A DNA stretch of 64,000 bases from Nocardia ignorata NBRC 108230 (GCF_001612905.1 NZ_BDBI01000020.1:1-64000); one strand, 5' to 3'. Counted from the first letter of the stretch, positions 17,306 to 26,229 are shown. Notes: a model not told the origin generated them from the sequence alone. Made by a program: numbers and translations.

Positions 17306-18982
17306 TCAGCTCTCCTGCATCGGGATTCGCACACCGCGTTCCCGGGCGACCTCGGCCGCGTGCTCGTAGCCCGCGTCCACGTGACGGATCACGCCCATAC
17401 CGGGATCGTTGGTGAGCACCCGCTCCAGCTTCTGCGCCGCCAGGGGCGTGCCGTCGGCGATACACACCTGACCCGCGTGGATGGACCGGCCCATGCCGAC
17501 ACCGCCGCCGTGGTGGATCGACACCCACGAGGCGCCCGATGCCGTATTGAGCAGGGCGTTGAGCAGCGGCCAGTCGGCGACGGCGTCCGAGCCGTCGGCC
17601 ATGGCTTCGGTCTCGCGGTAGGGCGAGGCGACCGAACCGGAATCGAGGTGATCGCGCCCGATCGCCAGCGGCGCCGACAGCTCGCCCGAGGCCACCATCT
17701 CGTTGAAACGCAGTCCGGCGCGGTGCCGTTCGCCGTAGCCGAGCCAGCAGATACGGGCAGGCAGACCCTCGAATGTCACCTTCTCACCGGCCATGGTGAT
17801 CCAGCGCTTCAGATGCTCGTTGTCGGGGAACAGCTCGAGAATCGCGCGGTCGGTGGCGGCGATATCGGCCGGGTCACCCGAGAGCGCCGCCCAGCGGAAC
17901 GGGCCGAGGCCCTCCTCGAACAGCGGCCGGATATAGGCGGGCACGAAACCGGGGAACGCGAAGGCGCGGTCGTAGCCGCCCTTGCGGGCCTCGTCACGGA
18001 TCGAGTTGCCGTAGTCGAACACCTCGGCACCCTTGTCCATGAACCCGACCATGGCCTCGACATGCTTGGCCATGGATGCCTGCGCCTCGGTGGTGAACCA
18101 CACGGGGTCCTTCTCGGCCATGGTGTGCCAGTCCTCGAGCGCGACCCCGATCGGCAGGTAGGACAGCGGGTCGTGCGCGGAGGTCTGGTCGGTCACCACA
18201 TCGATCGGCGCGTCCATGGCAAGCAGCGCCGGGAACACCTCGGCGGCATTACCGACCAGACCGATCGACAGCGGCCTGCGCTCGTCGCGCGCGGTGACGG
18301 CCAGCTCCAGCGCCTGCTGGAGCGAGTCCGCCTTGGTGTCCAGATAGCCGTGCGCGATGCGGCGATCGATGCGGGCCGGATCGACATCGACACACAGGGC
18401 CACGCCGTCGTTCATCGTCACCGCGAGCGGCTGCGCGCCGCCCATCCCGCCGACACCCGCGGTGAGCGTGATCGTGCCGGCCAGCGACCCGCCGAAACGT
18501 TTACGCGCCACCGCACCGAAAGTCTCGTAGGTGCCCTGCAGAATGCCCTGGCTGCCGATATAGATCCACGAACCGGCGGTCATCTGCCCGTACATCATCA
18601 GGCCCGCCTGTTCGAGTTCGCGGAACTTCTCCCAGTTGGCCCAGTCGCCGACCAGATTGGAATTGGCCAGCAACACCCGCGGCGACCATTCGTTGGTGCG
18701 GAATACGCCGACCGGTTTCCCCGATTGCACGAGCAGTGTTTCGTCGGACTCGAGGGTTTCCAGGGTCCGCACAATGGCGTCGTAGGCCGCCCAACTGCGG
18801 GCCGCGCGCCCGGTACCGCCGTAGACGACCAGATCGTCGGGGCGTTCGGCGACCTCGGGGTCGAGATTGTTCATCAACATCCGCAGGGCGCCCTCCTGCT
18901 GCCACCCCTTGGTGTGCAGCTGGGGACCGCGCGGGGCGCGGACGGGGCGCGGACCTGCGGCGGGCGCGGTGTCGTCGGTCAT
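17306..18982 (-). CDS. hutU: Urocanate hydratase
   Basis: The 558-residue enzyme adds water to urocanate to give imidazolonepropionate using tightly bound NAD+. The NAD-binding glycines are in TAGVGGMGGAQPLA, and the conserved active-site cysteine is Cys412 in RICWLGYGER. The length matches the family. The start is ATG 18982 with AGGAGTG upstream; the longer frame would include the hutC-hutU control region. It is transcribed away from hutC and converges on hutH across two hairpins. Confidence 0.96.
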   Translation of the reverse strand: MTDDTAPAAGPRPVRAPRGPQLHTKGWQQEGALRMLMNNLDPEVAERPDDLVVYGGTGRAARSWAAYDAIVRTLETLESDETLLVQSGKPVGVFRTNEWSPRVLLANSNLVGDWANWEKFRELEQAGLMMYGQMTAGSWIYIGSQGILQGTYETFGAVARKRFGGSLAGTITLTAGVGGMGGAQPLAVTMNDGVALCVDVDPARIDRRIAHGYLDTKADSLQQALELAVTARDERRPLSIGLVGNAAEVFPALLAMDAPIDVVTDQTSAHDPLSYLPIGVALEDWHTMAEKDPVWFTTEAQASMAKHVEAMVGFMDKGAEVFDYGNSIRDEARKGGYDRAFAFPGFVPAYIRPLFEEGLGPFRWAALSGDPADIAATDRAILELFPDNEHLKRWITMAGEKVTFEGLPARICWLGYGERHRAGLRFNEMVASGELSAPLAIGRDHLDSGSVASPYRETEAMADGSDAVADWPLLNALLNTASGASWVSIHHGGGVGMGRSIHAGQVCIADGTPLAAQKLERVLTNDPGMGVIRHVDAGYEHAAEVARERGVRIPMQES

Positions 18983-19028
18983 GTGTTCACTCCTCGAAAG
19001 ACGGGTGTGTCCGGGGTCACTGAACACC

Positions 19029-19057
19029 AGATTAGTGGTATAGTCCTGTCTATACAA
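19029..19057 (-). promoter_or_regulatory. hutU promoter with HutC-type operator (site 3)
   Basis: The operator is 19037-19056, form GGTATA-N8-TATACA, with the same CCTGTC inner block as sites 1 and 2. On the minus strand TTGTAT (19057-19052) and TAATCT (19034-19029) are 17 bases apart and flank the operator centre. The site also lies 58 bp upstream of hutC, so autoregulation is likely. Confidence 0.65.
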
Positions 19058-19113
19058 GTAGCTGCCGGAATCGGCCGCGACGTATTCTCTTGGTCGAGCG
19101 GAGGGAAATACCG

Positions 19114-19878
19114 GTGGTGGCGATCGAAGTGGCCGATGCGGAGCTGGCCGCGCTCTACGGCGAGCTCGGTACGGAGTTCGCGGCATACGAGCGGGTCAAG
19201 CAGCTGATCATGGCGCAGATCAAGGGCGGCCGATGGAGCGCGGGGGAGCAGATACCCTCGGAGAATCAGCTGGTCGCCGCGCTCGGGCTGTCGAGAATGA
19301 CGATCAACCGCGCCCTGCGCGATCTCACCGCCGACGGTGCGCTCACCCGGGTGATGGGCGTCGGCACGTTCGTCGCCGCGGGCAAGGCCACCTCGCCGCT
19401 GTTCGAGGTCAGGAACATCGCCGACGAGATCGCGCGGCGTGGGCACCGGCACCGCACCGAGGTCGTCTTCGTGCGCGCCGAGCAGATCGACGAAGGCCAT
19501 CCGGTCCTCGGAAACGACCTGAGCGGCACGGCGTTCCACTCGCTGCTGGTGCACCGCGAGGACGAGGTGCCGATCCAGCTCGAGGATCGCTACGTCAACC
19601 CGGCCCAGGCGCCCGACTACCTCGCCCAGGATTTCACCACTGTCACCCCCAACACCTATCTGAGCGAGGTCGCCCCGCTGCTGCGCGGTGAGCACGTCGT
19701 CGAAGCCGTGCGGGCGAGCCAGGACGAGTGCGCGCTGCTCGGCATCGCCCCCGACGAGCCGTGTCTGCTGATCCGGCGCCGCACCTGGTCCTCCGGCGGC
19801 CTGGTGAGTGCGGCGCGGCTGATTCATCCGGGATCACGTAATCGTCTCGAAGGCACTTTCGGTACCGAACCGGGCTGA
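19114..19878 (+). CDS. hutC: GntR-family repressor of histidine utilisation
   Basis: The 254-residue protein has an N-terminal winged helix-turn-helix (about 20-85: YERVKQLIMAQI, IPSENQLVAALGLSRMTINRAL, GALTRVMGVGTFV) and a C-terminal UTRA effector domain (about 100-245). HutC proteins are released by urocanate. The start is GTG 19114 (or 19117) with GGAGGG eight bases upstream. It is divergent from hutU across operator site 3. The shared motif at all three hut promoters supports the assignment. Confidence 0.92.
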   Translation: MVAIEVADAELAALYGELGTEFAAYERVKQLIMAQIKGGRWSAGEQIPSENQLVAALGLSRMTINRALRDLTADGALTRVMGVGTFVAAGKATSPLFEVRNIADEIARRGHRHRTEVVFVRAEQIDEGHPVLGNDLSGTAFHSLLVHREDEVPIQLEDRYVNPAQAPDYLAQDFTTVTPNTYLSEVAPLLRGEHVVEAVRASQDECALLGIAPDEPCLLIRRRTWSSGGLVSAARLIHPGSRNRLEGTFGTEPG

Positions 19879-20023
19879 GGGCGACTCGCCCGTTCCGGTG
19901 ACCGCGTTCATCGGCGTCGCTGAATTAACATGACCCATGAGCAAATATTTCGCAAACCGAGTTATCGCCATTTCGTGACAATCGGGCGAATGGCGTTCAC
20001 CGGGCTGTAGCTTTGTTTATGGA

Positions 20024-20050
20024 TCGCTGAGTTCGACGTTCGCTGAGTTC
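20024..20050. repeat. 11-bp direct repeat upstream of a small membrane gene
   Basis: TCGCTGAGTTC occurs at 20024-20034 and again at 20040-20050, a 16-base period, just before the ribosome binding site of the next gene. It may be a regulator site or chance. Confidence 0.5.
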
Positions 20051-20069
20051 CACCATGGAGAGGGCGGAA

Positions 20070-20339
20070 ATGGCTACGATCACGCGACGCTCCGGGGCGA
20101 CGATGGCGCCCTCGACTCTGGTAACTCTCGGTTTGATCCTCTTGATCCCGGTATTGCTCACCGCGGGCCCGATCGCCGCCTCGGCGATGATCGCGCACTA
20201 CGCCGGTGTCGGCTGGTCCGGGGGACTCGTCCTGTCCGCGATCGCGGTGGTGGTCGTCGGTTCGATCCTCGCCGCCGTGTGGTCGTTCCGGCTGGCTTGG
20301 CAGCGCGGTCACCGGCCCTTCGGTTCGCGCCCCCGCTGA
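20070..20339 (+). CDS. Small two-helix membrane protein of unknown function
   Basis: The 89-residue protein has two clear transmembrane helices (about 15-45 and 55-80), a short basic N-terminus (MATITRRSG) and a basic tail (RGHRPFGSRPR). I do not recognise a family. ATG 20070 follows GGAGAGGGCGG; an alternative ATG is 20055. It lies between hutC and the long leader of the terpenoid operon and is followed by a hairpin, so it is probably its own transcription unit. Confidence 0.6.
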   Translation: MATITRRSGATMAPSTLVTLGLILLIPVLLTAGPIAASAMIAHYAGVGWSGGLVLSAIAVVVVGSILAAVWSFRLAWQRGHRPFGSRPR

Positions 20340-20353
20340 CAACCGCCGCGCCG

Positions 20354-20378
20354 CGCCACGGGGTCCTCGCCCGTGGCG
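20354..20378 (+). terminator. Hairpin after the small membrane gene
   Basis: A 9-bp stem (CGCCACGGG with CCCGTGGCG) and 7-base loop start 15 bp after the stop codon. There is no T-run. Confidence 0.5.
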
Positions 20379-20992
20379 TGTCGTCGTACGGAATCCCCCC
20401 TGAACCGATGTTTCGCTGCAGCGCAGCCCATTTCGGGGCCGTGCGGCTGTGGTTTTCGATTCGCGCGACCGCGTCACCGATTGTAGAGTCGCGAACGTAA
20501 CACTTCTCGGCCGTCGAAGTCGCCGGCCTCTGGACGTCTCCCGCTGACCTCTCAGCCCAGATGCGCAAGCCCACAGTGTCGTGGCACCCCTCCGTGAAAC
20601 CGTACCCGCGATGAACAGTCGCGCGCTGACCGCACCCCTCCGGCCTGCTTGCCGCACGTGCGTAATCGCTTGTGCCGCAGCGTGTTGCATGTCACTACGG
20701 TGATGACATCAAGACGTCGGCTGTAACTCTGTCATCAGTTACTTCTGCTCAAAAACTATGTGCGACAGCACTATTCGTGCACGTCAGAGCGAAACCTTCA
20801 CTAGTGCTTGACAATTGGGACAACCGTCTACAAAACTACCCGTCGGTAGCCAGTGATCGGGACAACACGGCCCCGACGCCCGCCGGTGGCGACACCCCTC
20901 CGACTCCTCCGCGGCGATTCCTCGAAAAACCCTGTCCACCAGGCGCAATGAGCCCTGCCGCCATCGTGACCACACCAAAGGAGTTCAGCGCT
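20379..20992 (+). promoter_or_regulatory. 614-bp gene-free control region before the terpenoid operon
   Basis: No convincing gene is present on either strand. The region is clearly less GC-rich than its surroundings. It holds two dyads: TGTCA-N9-TGACA (20690-20708, with an inner TCAC/GTGA match) and GTAACT-N8-AGTTAC (20723-20742). A consensus -35 TTGACA lies at 20808-20813 with a poorer -10 candidate, TACAAA (20829-20834, 15-base spacer). Another small dyad, CTACC-N4-GGTAG, follows near 20836-20849. The spacing suggests regulator binding just upstream of a promoter with a leader of about 150 nt. Confidence 0.5.
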
Positions 20993-22060
20993 ATGGACAA
21001 CTCCGCGCTAGCCTCAGCCCATCGCCCCGAGGTTCCCCAGGCGGTGCACGTGGAGCACCCCGGTGACCAGGTGAGGGTCCTGCCGCGGCCGGCCGGGCCG
21101 GTCGAGCAGCTCCCGCTCGTCACCGCGCGCCTGCCCGAAATCCTGCTCACCGGTGAGGATTTCGACGACATCTACCGCCATGTGCTCGCCGCGCCCGGCA
21201 AGCGGGTGCGGGCCAGGCTCGTGCTGGCCTGCGCCACCCTGCTCCCCGAGGCACCAGGCGACGCGGTGTCGCCTGCCGACGCGGTCGACCTGGCCTGCGC
21301 GATGGAGATGCTGCACGAATCCTCGCTGATCCACGACGACATCTGCGACGGCTCCCTGCTGCGCCGCGCCGCGCCGTCGGTCCCCGCGGCCTTCGGTGTC
21401 CGCCAGGCCGCCCGCGCCGGTTTCCACATGGCGGGCGCCGCGATGAAGGTCGTGGCCCGCGTGCTCGCCGACAACCCGGCGATGGCCGATCGCGTCATCG
21501 ACGCTCCCGGTATCACCTTCGCCGACCGGCTCTCGGAGCTGTCGTTCGGCCAGCTCATCGAGACCCTGCCACCCGCCGTCGACGTGCCCGCGCTGCGCAG
21601 GCACTACGAACTGGTCGCCATCGCCAAGACCGGCACCCTGTTCCGGCTGTCGTGCGCCTACGGCGGCACCGCGGGCGGCGTCGACCTGGACCGGCTGCAC
21701 GCGCTGATGGTGTACGCCGACCAGCTCGCCATGGCCTTCCAGATCATGGACGACGTCCGCGATATCGAGGGCGGCCCCGGCCTCGGCAAGGATGCAGGCG
21801 GTGATCTCGAACGTCGCGTGCCGACCTGGCCGGTCATCGAGTGGCTCGACCTGCGCGAGGGCGCCCGCGACCTGTGGCTCGACCCGGCCACACCGAGCGA
21901 GACCCTGCGCACCGACCTCGTCGACAGCGGTGCGACCAAGGCCGCCCGCGTGGTCGCGGTGACCGCCACCGAAACCGCGGCCGACGCGCTCGACGTGTTC
22001 GGCCCCTCTCCGGCGCGGGACGACCTGCGCGAACTTCTGCGGCAGGTGATCTCCCGATGA
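20993..22060 (+). CDS. (E)-polyprenyl diphosphate synthase (IspA/GGPPS family)
   Basis: The 355-residue enzyme condenses IPP onto an allylic diphosphate. Both aspartate-rich motifs are intact: DDICD at 115-119 (HESSLIHDDICDGS) and DDVRD at 253-257. Residues four and five positions before the first motif are small (Ser111, Ser110), which in this family goes with products longer than C15, so GGPP or longer is likelier than FPP (inference). GKRVRARL (69-76) is the substrate-binding KxxR region. The start is ATG 20993 with AAAGGAG upstream; ATG 20948 is in frame but lacks such a site. It overlaps the next gene by ATGA and is the first gene of the operon. Confidence 0.9.
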   Translation: MDNSALASAHRPEVPQAVHVEHPGDQVRVLPRPAGPVEQLPLVTARLPEILLTGEDFDDIYRHVLAAPGKRVRARLVLACATLLPEAPGDAVSPADAVDLACAMEMLHESSLIHDDICDGSLLRRAAPSVPAAFGVRQAARAGFHMAGAAMKVVARVLADNPAMADRVIDAPGITFADRLSELSFGQLIETLPPAVDVPALRRHYELVAIAKTGTLFRLSCAYGGTAGGVDLDRLHALMVYADQLAMAFQIMDDVRDIEGGPGLGKDAGGDLERRVPTWPVIEWLDLREGARDLWLDPATPSETLRTDLVDSGATKAARVVAVTATETAADALDVFGPSPARDDLRELLRQVISR

Positions 22061-23325
22061 GCGATGTCCGACTCCTCCAGCTGGCCCGCGGCCTGCGTGT
22101 CCTGCGCCGCGCCCCCGACCTGGCCGCCATGCGCGCCGCGCGCACGCCCGAGGAACTGGCCCGGCTCGCCCTCGTTCCGGCCGGACGCAACCTCGGTATC
22201 GCGGTGAGTTTCCTGCCCGGCCACCAGCGTGCCGAAGCCGCCGCGGCCCTGCTCGCGTGCCGGGTGCTCGACGCCTACGAAGATCTCGCCGACCGCGACC
22301 ACGCGGGTGCGGCTGTGCTGGCCGCAGCCGAATACCTGAACGGCACAAGCGATTCCGCCCCGCCCGCGCTGCCGCCGATCACCGGCGTCGTGCGCGACAG
22401 CGAGGCGCTGGATCTGTTGCTCGCCGAGCGCATCGCCGACATCCGCGCGCTGGTCACCGGATTGTCGCCGCAGGCGCGCGAACGGGTGGCGAGCGTGCTC
22501 ACCGACATGGCCGCCGTGATGGCCCGCAACCTCGACAAGCCGCTGCCGCGCGTCACCTACAGCGAGGGTGTGCTCGGCCGCGTCACTCATTACGCGTGCA
22601 CCCTGGTCGCCGACGGCGTACTGCCCGAGGACGACCTGCGCGAGCTCACCGGCTGTATCGCGGTGATCGCCCAGTCGGCCAACGACCTGCGCGACGGCGA
22701 ACTCGAGCTCTACGGCGCCGCCGACCGCGAGGAACTCACCCGCATGGTGATGCTGCGTCAGCTCGCCCCGACCCTCGGTGGATTCGCGCTGCTCGCCAGG
22801 CTCGGCCCCGGCACGCCGGGATTCGGCGCCCGCGCGGCCATGGCCTACATGACCATCACCACCTCGGCATTCCTGTGCGGTGCGGTCGGTGCACCCAAGC
22901 CGTACCGGCGTCCGCTCACGGCGTCCGTGCTGGCCGCGGGTTCACCGAAGTACTGGACCCGCATGCTCGAGCGGGTGCGCGCGGGCGCCGACGGCGCCAT
23001 CCACACCATGCTCGACGCCGCGCCGGACTTCGCGGCCGAGCGCCACGTCCCCAAGACCGATGTGCTGCGCGCCGGTGGTGAGAACTCGGCCGCGACCTCG
23101 CTGGTCCCGCTGATCGTCGACACCACCTTCGCCCTGGTGCGGGCCCTGCCCGAGGAGCCGATGACCGGCGAACCGGCCGGCTCGACGGTGCGCACCATGA
23201 TGATCGCCGACCACCTGGCCTTCGGGGCCATGGAGCGGGTGCCGGGCAACCGGCCCGACGCCCTGCGCGACCTCGCCGAGCGCCTGCAACAGGCAGCGCT
23301 CGCCACCGACGCAATTCGTTCATGA
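22057..23325 (+). CDS. Squalene/phytoene synthase-family head-to-head prenyltransferase
   Basis: The 422-residue protein has the all-helical trans-isoprenyl diphosphate synthase layout. The first aspartate motif is DAYED (72-76; CRVLDAYEDLADRD). The second is NDLRD (209-213; QSANDLRDGELELYG), where squalene and phytoene synthases usually have NxxRDxxED. The region after it diverges, so the product may not be ordinary phytoene or squalene. No carotenoid desaturase or hopene cyclase is linked. It overlaps the polyprenyl synthase by ATGA, so it probably uses that product. Membrane-associated action is expected. Confidence 0.8.
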   Translation: MSDVRLLQLARGLRVLRRAPDLAAMRAARTPEELARLALVPAGRNLGIAVSFLPGHQRAEAAAALLACRVLDAYEDLADRDHAGAAVLAAAEYLNGTSDSAPPALPPITGVVRDSEALDLLLAERIADIRALVTGLSPQARERVASVLTDMAAVMARNLDKPLPRVTYSEGVLGRVTHYACTLVADGVLPEDDLRELTGCIAVIAQSANDLRDGELELYGAADREELTRMVMLRQLAPTLGGFALLARLGPGTPGFGARAAMAYMTITTSAFLCGAVGAPKPYRRPLTASVLAAGSPKYWTRMLERVRAGADGAIHTMLDAAPDFAAERHVPKTDVLRAGGENSAATSLVPLIVDTTFALVRALPEEPMTGEPAGSTVRTMMIADHLAFGAMERVPGNRPDALRDLAERLQQAALATDAIRS

Positions 23326-23356
23326 GCATCGTCACTACTAGCGAAGGAGCTCGCCC

Positions 23357-24352
23357 ATGAGCACCCCAACGCCCGTCGCGCCTACCGAGAAACCGCCGTT
23401 CAGCCGGCGGGTCCTCAAACTCGAGCACGCCTCCAATGTCGGTCCGCTCGTGCACATCGCACTGTGGATGGGGATGACCGCGGCCGCCCTGTTCGTCCCC
23501 GCCGCGGGCAACTGGTACATCGCGATCCCGCTCATCATCGTGCTGTCGCTGCTCAACCTCTCGCTCACCATCGGCGTGATGCACATGCACACCCATCGCC
23601 CGCTGTTCGTGTCGAAGCTGCCCAACCGGGTGGTCGACATCCTGTGCTGCCTGCCGGGCAACCTGACCGCCGCCGAGATGCGCGAGGTGCACGTCCTCAA
23701 CCATCACCGGTTCAACGACGGTCCGGGTGACGTCACCGCCACCACCGGCATGGAGAAGGGTCTCGGCGCCATCTGGTACTGGATCCGCTACGGAACCATC
23801 GTCAAGATCCACACCGTGCGCACGGTGTTCGCCGCGAACCCGGCCCCGCGCCGCCGCCGCACCCGCCACCAGTTCATCTTCGACCTGGCGGTGTACTTCG
23901 TGGTCATGGCCGCGGTCTGGTACGCGGCGGGCACCGAACGGTTCGTGCTGTTCTACTGGGTGCCGTTCCTCATCACGCAGGTCAACGCGGGCTACTTCGC
24001 CTGGCTGAGCCACGCGCCGGCGCGCCGGTTCGAGGACGAACCGAGCACCTCGCTCAACAACGCGGGCAACATCCTCAACTTCCTCATCTTCAACCAGGGT
24101 TACCACAGCGTGCATCACCGCTACCCCGGTATCCACTGGAGCCAGATCCCCGACAAGCTCGACTACATGCGTGATGTCAACCCCGGCGTCATCGTGCCGT
24201 ACTGGATGGTCGCGCAGTCGGGCTGGCGCCTGGTCGTGCCCGGTGGCTTCCTCAACGAGCGCTACGGCACCAAGTGGAAGGCGCGTCTCGAGCAGCGCCT
24301 GGAGTCGGGCACCGTCCGCAACCGATACCTGCCGTGGTTCGCATGGATCTGA
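23357..24352 (+). CDS. Membrane di-iron fatty-acid-desaturase-type desaturase/hydroxylase
   Basis: The 331-residue integral membrane protein has three histidine clusters: HxxxH (His76-His80, HMHTH), HxxxHH (His112, His116, His117) and HxxHH (His250, His253, His254, HSVHHRYP). These bind the di-iron centre of membrane desaturases, hydroxylases and carotenoid ketolases. Hydrophobic pairs surround them. It starts at ATG with GAAGGAG upstream, 31 bp after the prenyltransferase. A role in oxidising the terpenoid chain is inferred from its place in the operon; a lipid substrate cannot be excluded. Confidence 0.85.
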   Translation: MSTPTPVAPTEKPPFSRRVLKLEHASNVGPLVHIALWMGMTAAALFVPAAGNWYIAIPLIIVLSLLNLSLTIGVMHMHTHRPLFVSKLPNRVVDILCCLPGNLTAAEMREVHVLNHHRFNDGPGDVTATTGMEKGLGAIWYWIRYGTIVKIHTVRTVFAANPAPRRRRTRHQFIFDLAVYFVVMAAVWYAAGTERFVLFYWVPFLITQVNAGYFAWLSHAPARRFEDEPSTSLNNAGNILNFLIFNQGYHSVHHRYPGIHWSQIPDKLDYMRDVNPGVIVPYWMVAQSGWRLVVPGGFLNERYGTKWKARLEQRLESGTVRNRYLPWFAWI

Positions 24353-25140
24353 TGACTCCCCAGCAGGCGCGGGGCGTGCTGAGCACGCCCGGTCGGCTCG
24401 TCCCGTTCCTGTTCTCTTTCGCCGTGTACGCCTTCGCGGGCATCACGGTTCCGCTGATGCTGTTGTTCGCCGGCGGCTGGTTCCTGCCCAAGACCGTCGA
24501 CAAGGGACCGCACCTGTCCGCGGTGCCCGCCGTCGCGATCGACCTGGTGCTGCTGGCCTTGTTCGCCCTGCAGCACTCGGGCATGGCCCGGCCGGCGTTC
24601 AAGGCCTTGATCACCCGCTGGGTGCCCGAAGCGCTCGAGCGGACGGTCTACATCATCGGCGTGTGCCTGGTGATGTGGGTCATCATGCTGGCCTGGCAGC
24701 CCATACCACACGTACTCTGGTCTGCTGAAGGTGCGGTGGGTATCGCGCTCGATGTCGGGTTCTGGATCGGGTTCGTGCTGGTCTACGCGGCGACTCTGCT
24801 GCTGAACCATTTCCATCTACTCGGTATCAGCCAGGCCTACCGGCAGTACGTGATCCAGGTGCCGGACGCCACCGTCGACCGGTTGCAGGTCAACGGTGTG
24901 TACCGGCTGGTGCGGCATCCGCTGATGACCGGGCTGCTCGTGTCGTTCTGGTTCGCCAGGGAGTTCACGGTCGGCCACCTGGTGTGGGCGCTGGGTCTGA
25001 CCGGGTACATCCTGCTCGGTACCTACCTGGAGGAGCGTGACCTGATCGCCCGCTTCGGTGCGTCGTATCGCGCCTATGCCGCACAGGTGCCCGCGTTCTT
25101 CCCGTCCGTGCGCAGTATTCTCGGCCGATCGACTCGGTAA
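24352..25140 (+). CDS. MddA/isoprenylcysteine-methyltransferase-like membrane methyltransferase
   Basis: The protein of about 262 residues has five to six transmembrane helices and the ICMT/NnrU-type C-terminal signature: VNGVYRLVRHPLMTGLLVSFW and YLEERDLIARFG. The segment LFALQHSGMARPAFKALI and LLNHFHLLG match the MddA branch, whose known member methylates methanethiol to dimethyl sulfide. In this operon the substrate could instead be a thiol or carboxyl group of a terpenoid (inference). The ATG at 24352 shares TGATG with the desaturase stop; ATG 24343 is an alternative start. Confidence 0.75.
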   Translation: MTPQQARGVLSTPGRLVPFLFSFAVYAFAGITVPLMLLFAGGWFLPKTVDKGPHLSAVPAVAIDLVLLALFALQHSGMARPAFKALITRWVPEALERTVYIIGVCLVMWVIMLAWQPIPHVLWSAEGAVGIALDVGFWIGFVLVYAATLLLNHFHLLGISQAYRQYVIQVPDATVDRLQVNGVYRLVRHPLMTGLLVSFWFAREFTVGHLVWALGLTGYILLGTYLEERDLIARFGASYRAYAAQVPAFFPSVRSILGRSTR

Positions 25141-25221
25141 GCGCGAGGCCGACCGCCCGGCGTCGTTCCGGTAGGAAGGATGTCGGGCGGTGAACCTGCC
25201 CGAGTTGGGAGAGGAATCGAT

Positions 25222-26229
25222 GTGACCACGAAAACGGGCATGGTCGTAGGGATCGGGCGCGCCCACGCCAAAGCGATCCTGCTGGGCGAACACACGGTCG
25301 TGCACGGCACGCCCGCGATCGCGTTCCCCCTGCCCGCCCTGCCGGTGCGCGCCCTCGCGCGCCCGGCCGAACCCGGCACCGGGTCGCAGGTTCCGGCCGA
25401 CGGGCACTTCCGTTTCACCGTCGGGGGAACCGACACCGCCCTGTCCGGTCCACGGGTCGCGGCCGAGGAAGCGTTGCGGCGGTGGGGAATCACCGATACT
25501 ACCGTCGAAGTCGTTGTGGAGTGCGGGATTCCGCTGGCTCGTGGGCTCGGTTCCAGCGCCGCGTGCGCGGGGGCCGCGGTGCGCGCGGTCGCGGATCTGC
25601 ACGGGCTCGTCGTCGAACCCGGCGAACTGTACGACCTCGTGCAATGTGGCGAACAGGTCGCGCACGGGCGGGCCAGCGGCATCGACGCCAGTGCCGTCCT
25701 GGCGAACGGTCCGATCCGGTTCCACCAGGGCCGGGCCGAGCCGATGCCGATCGGGCTCGACGCCGCGCTCGTCATCGCCGACACCGGCGTGCCCGGCTCC
25801 ACCCAGCACGCGGTGGCAGGCGTGCGGCGCAGGCTCGCCGAGGACCCGGTGCGGGCCGGGTCGTTGCTCGAGCGCGCCTCGGGCCTGATCGAGGCCGCGG
25901 GCGACGAGCTGTCGGCCGGTGCCGCCGAATCGCTCGGCAAGACCATGCTCGATTTCCAGGAACTGCTCGCCGAACTGGGGGTGAGCACGCCGCACATCGA
26001 CGCCCTCGTCACCGCCGCGCTCGGTGCGGGCGCCCACGGCGCCAAGCTCACCGGCGCCGGTCTCGGCGGCTGTGTGCTCGCCCTCACCGAGCCCGCCTCG
26101 GCGCCCGGGGTGAGTGCCGCGCTGCGCCGTGCGGGTGCCGTGCGAACCTGGACGGTGCCGACTCGCGCCATGCACGCCGGCGCCACGCCCCTGTCCGCCA
26201 CGACTTCGGAACCCGGTACCCACCAATGA
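25222..26229 (+). CDS. mvk: Mevalonate kinase
   Basis: The 335-residue GHMP kinase phosphorylates mevalonate. It carries GRAHAKAILLGEHTVVHG at the N-terminus (11-29), the ATP loop PLARGLGSSAA (about 105-115) and KLTGAGLGGCVLAL near the C-terminus. GTG 25222 with GAGAGGA upstream is the start; the neighbouring ATG at 25220 reads straight into a stop. It is the first of six mevalonate genes whose order (MK, MDD, PMK, IDI-2, HMGR, HMGS) is that described for Streptomyces sp. CL190. Confidence 0.93.
   Translation: MTTKTGMVVGIGRAHAKAILLGEHTVVHGTPAIAFPLPALPVRALARPAEPGTGSQVPADGHFRFTVGGTDTALSGPRVAAEEALRRWGITDTTVEVVVECGIPLARGLGSSAACAGAAVRAVADLHGLVVEPGELYDLVQCGEQVAHGRASGIDASAVLANGPIRFHQGRAEPMPIGLDAALVIADTGVPGSTQHAVAGVRRRLAEDPVRAGSLLERASGLIEAAGDELSAGAAESLGKTMLDFQELLAELGVSTPHIDALVTAALGAGAHGAKLTGAGLGGCVLALTEPASAPGVSAALRRAGAVRTWTVPTRAMHAGATPLSATTSEPGTHQ

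Noticed and set aside
17252..19207. 651-codon plus-strand frame over hutU
   Set aside because: It is antisense to hutU and crosses both the hut terminator and the hutU-hutC control region.
19962..20690. 242-codon minus-strand frame over the small membrane gene and the leader region
   Set aside because: It is Arg-rich without motifs and lies across a plausible small membrane gene, a hairpin and the terpenoid leader region.
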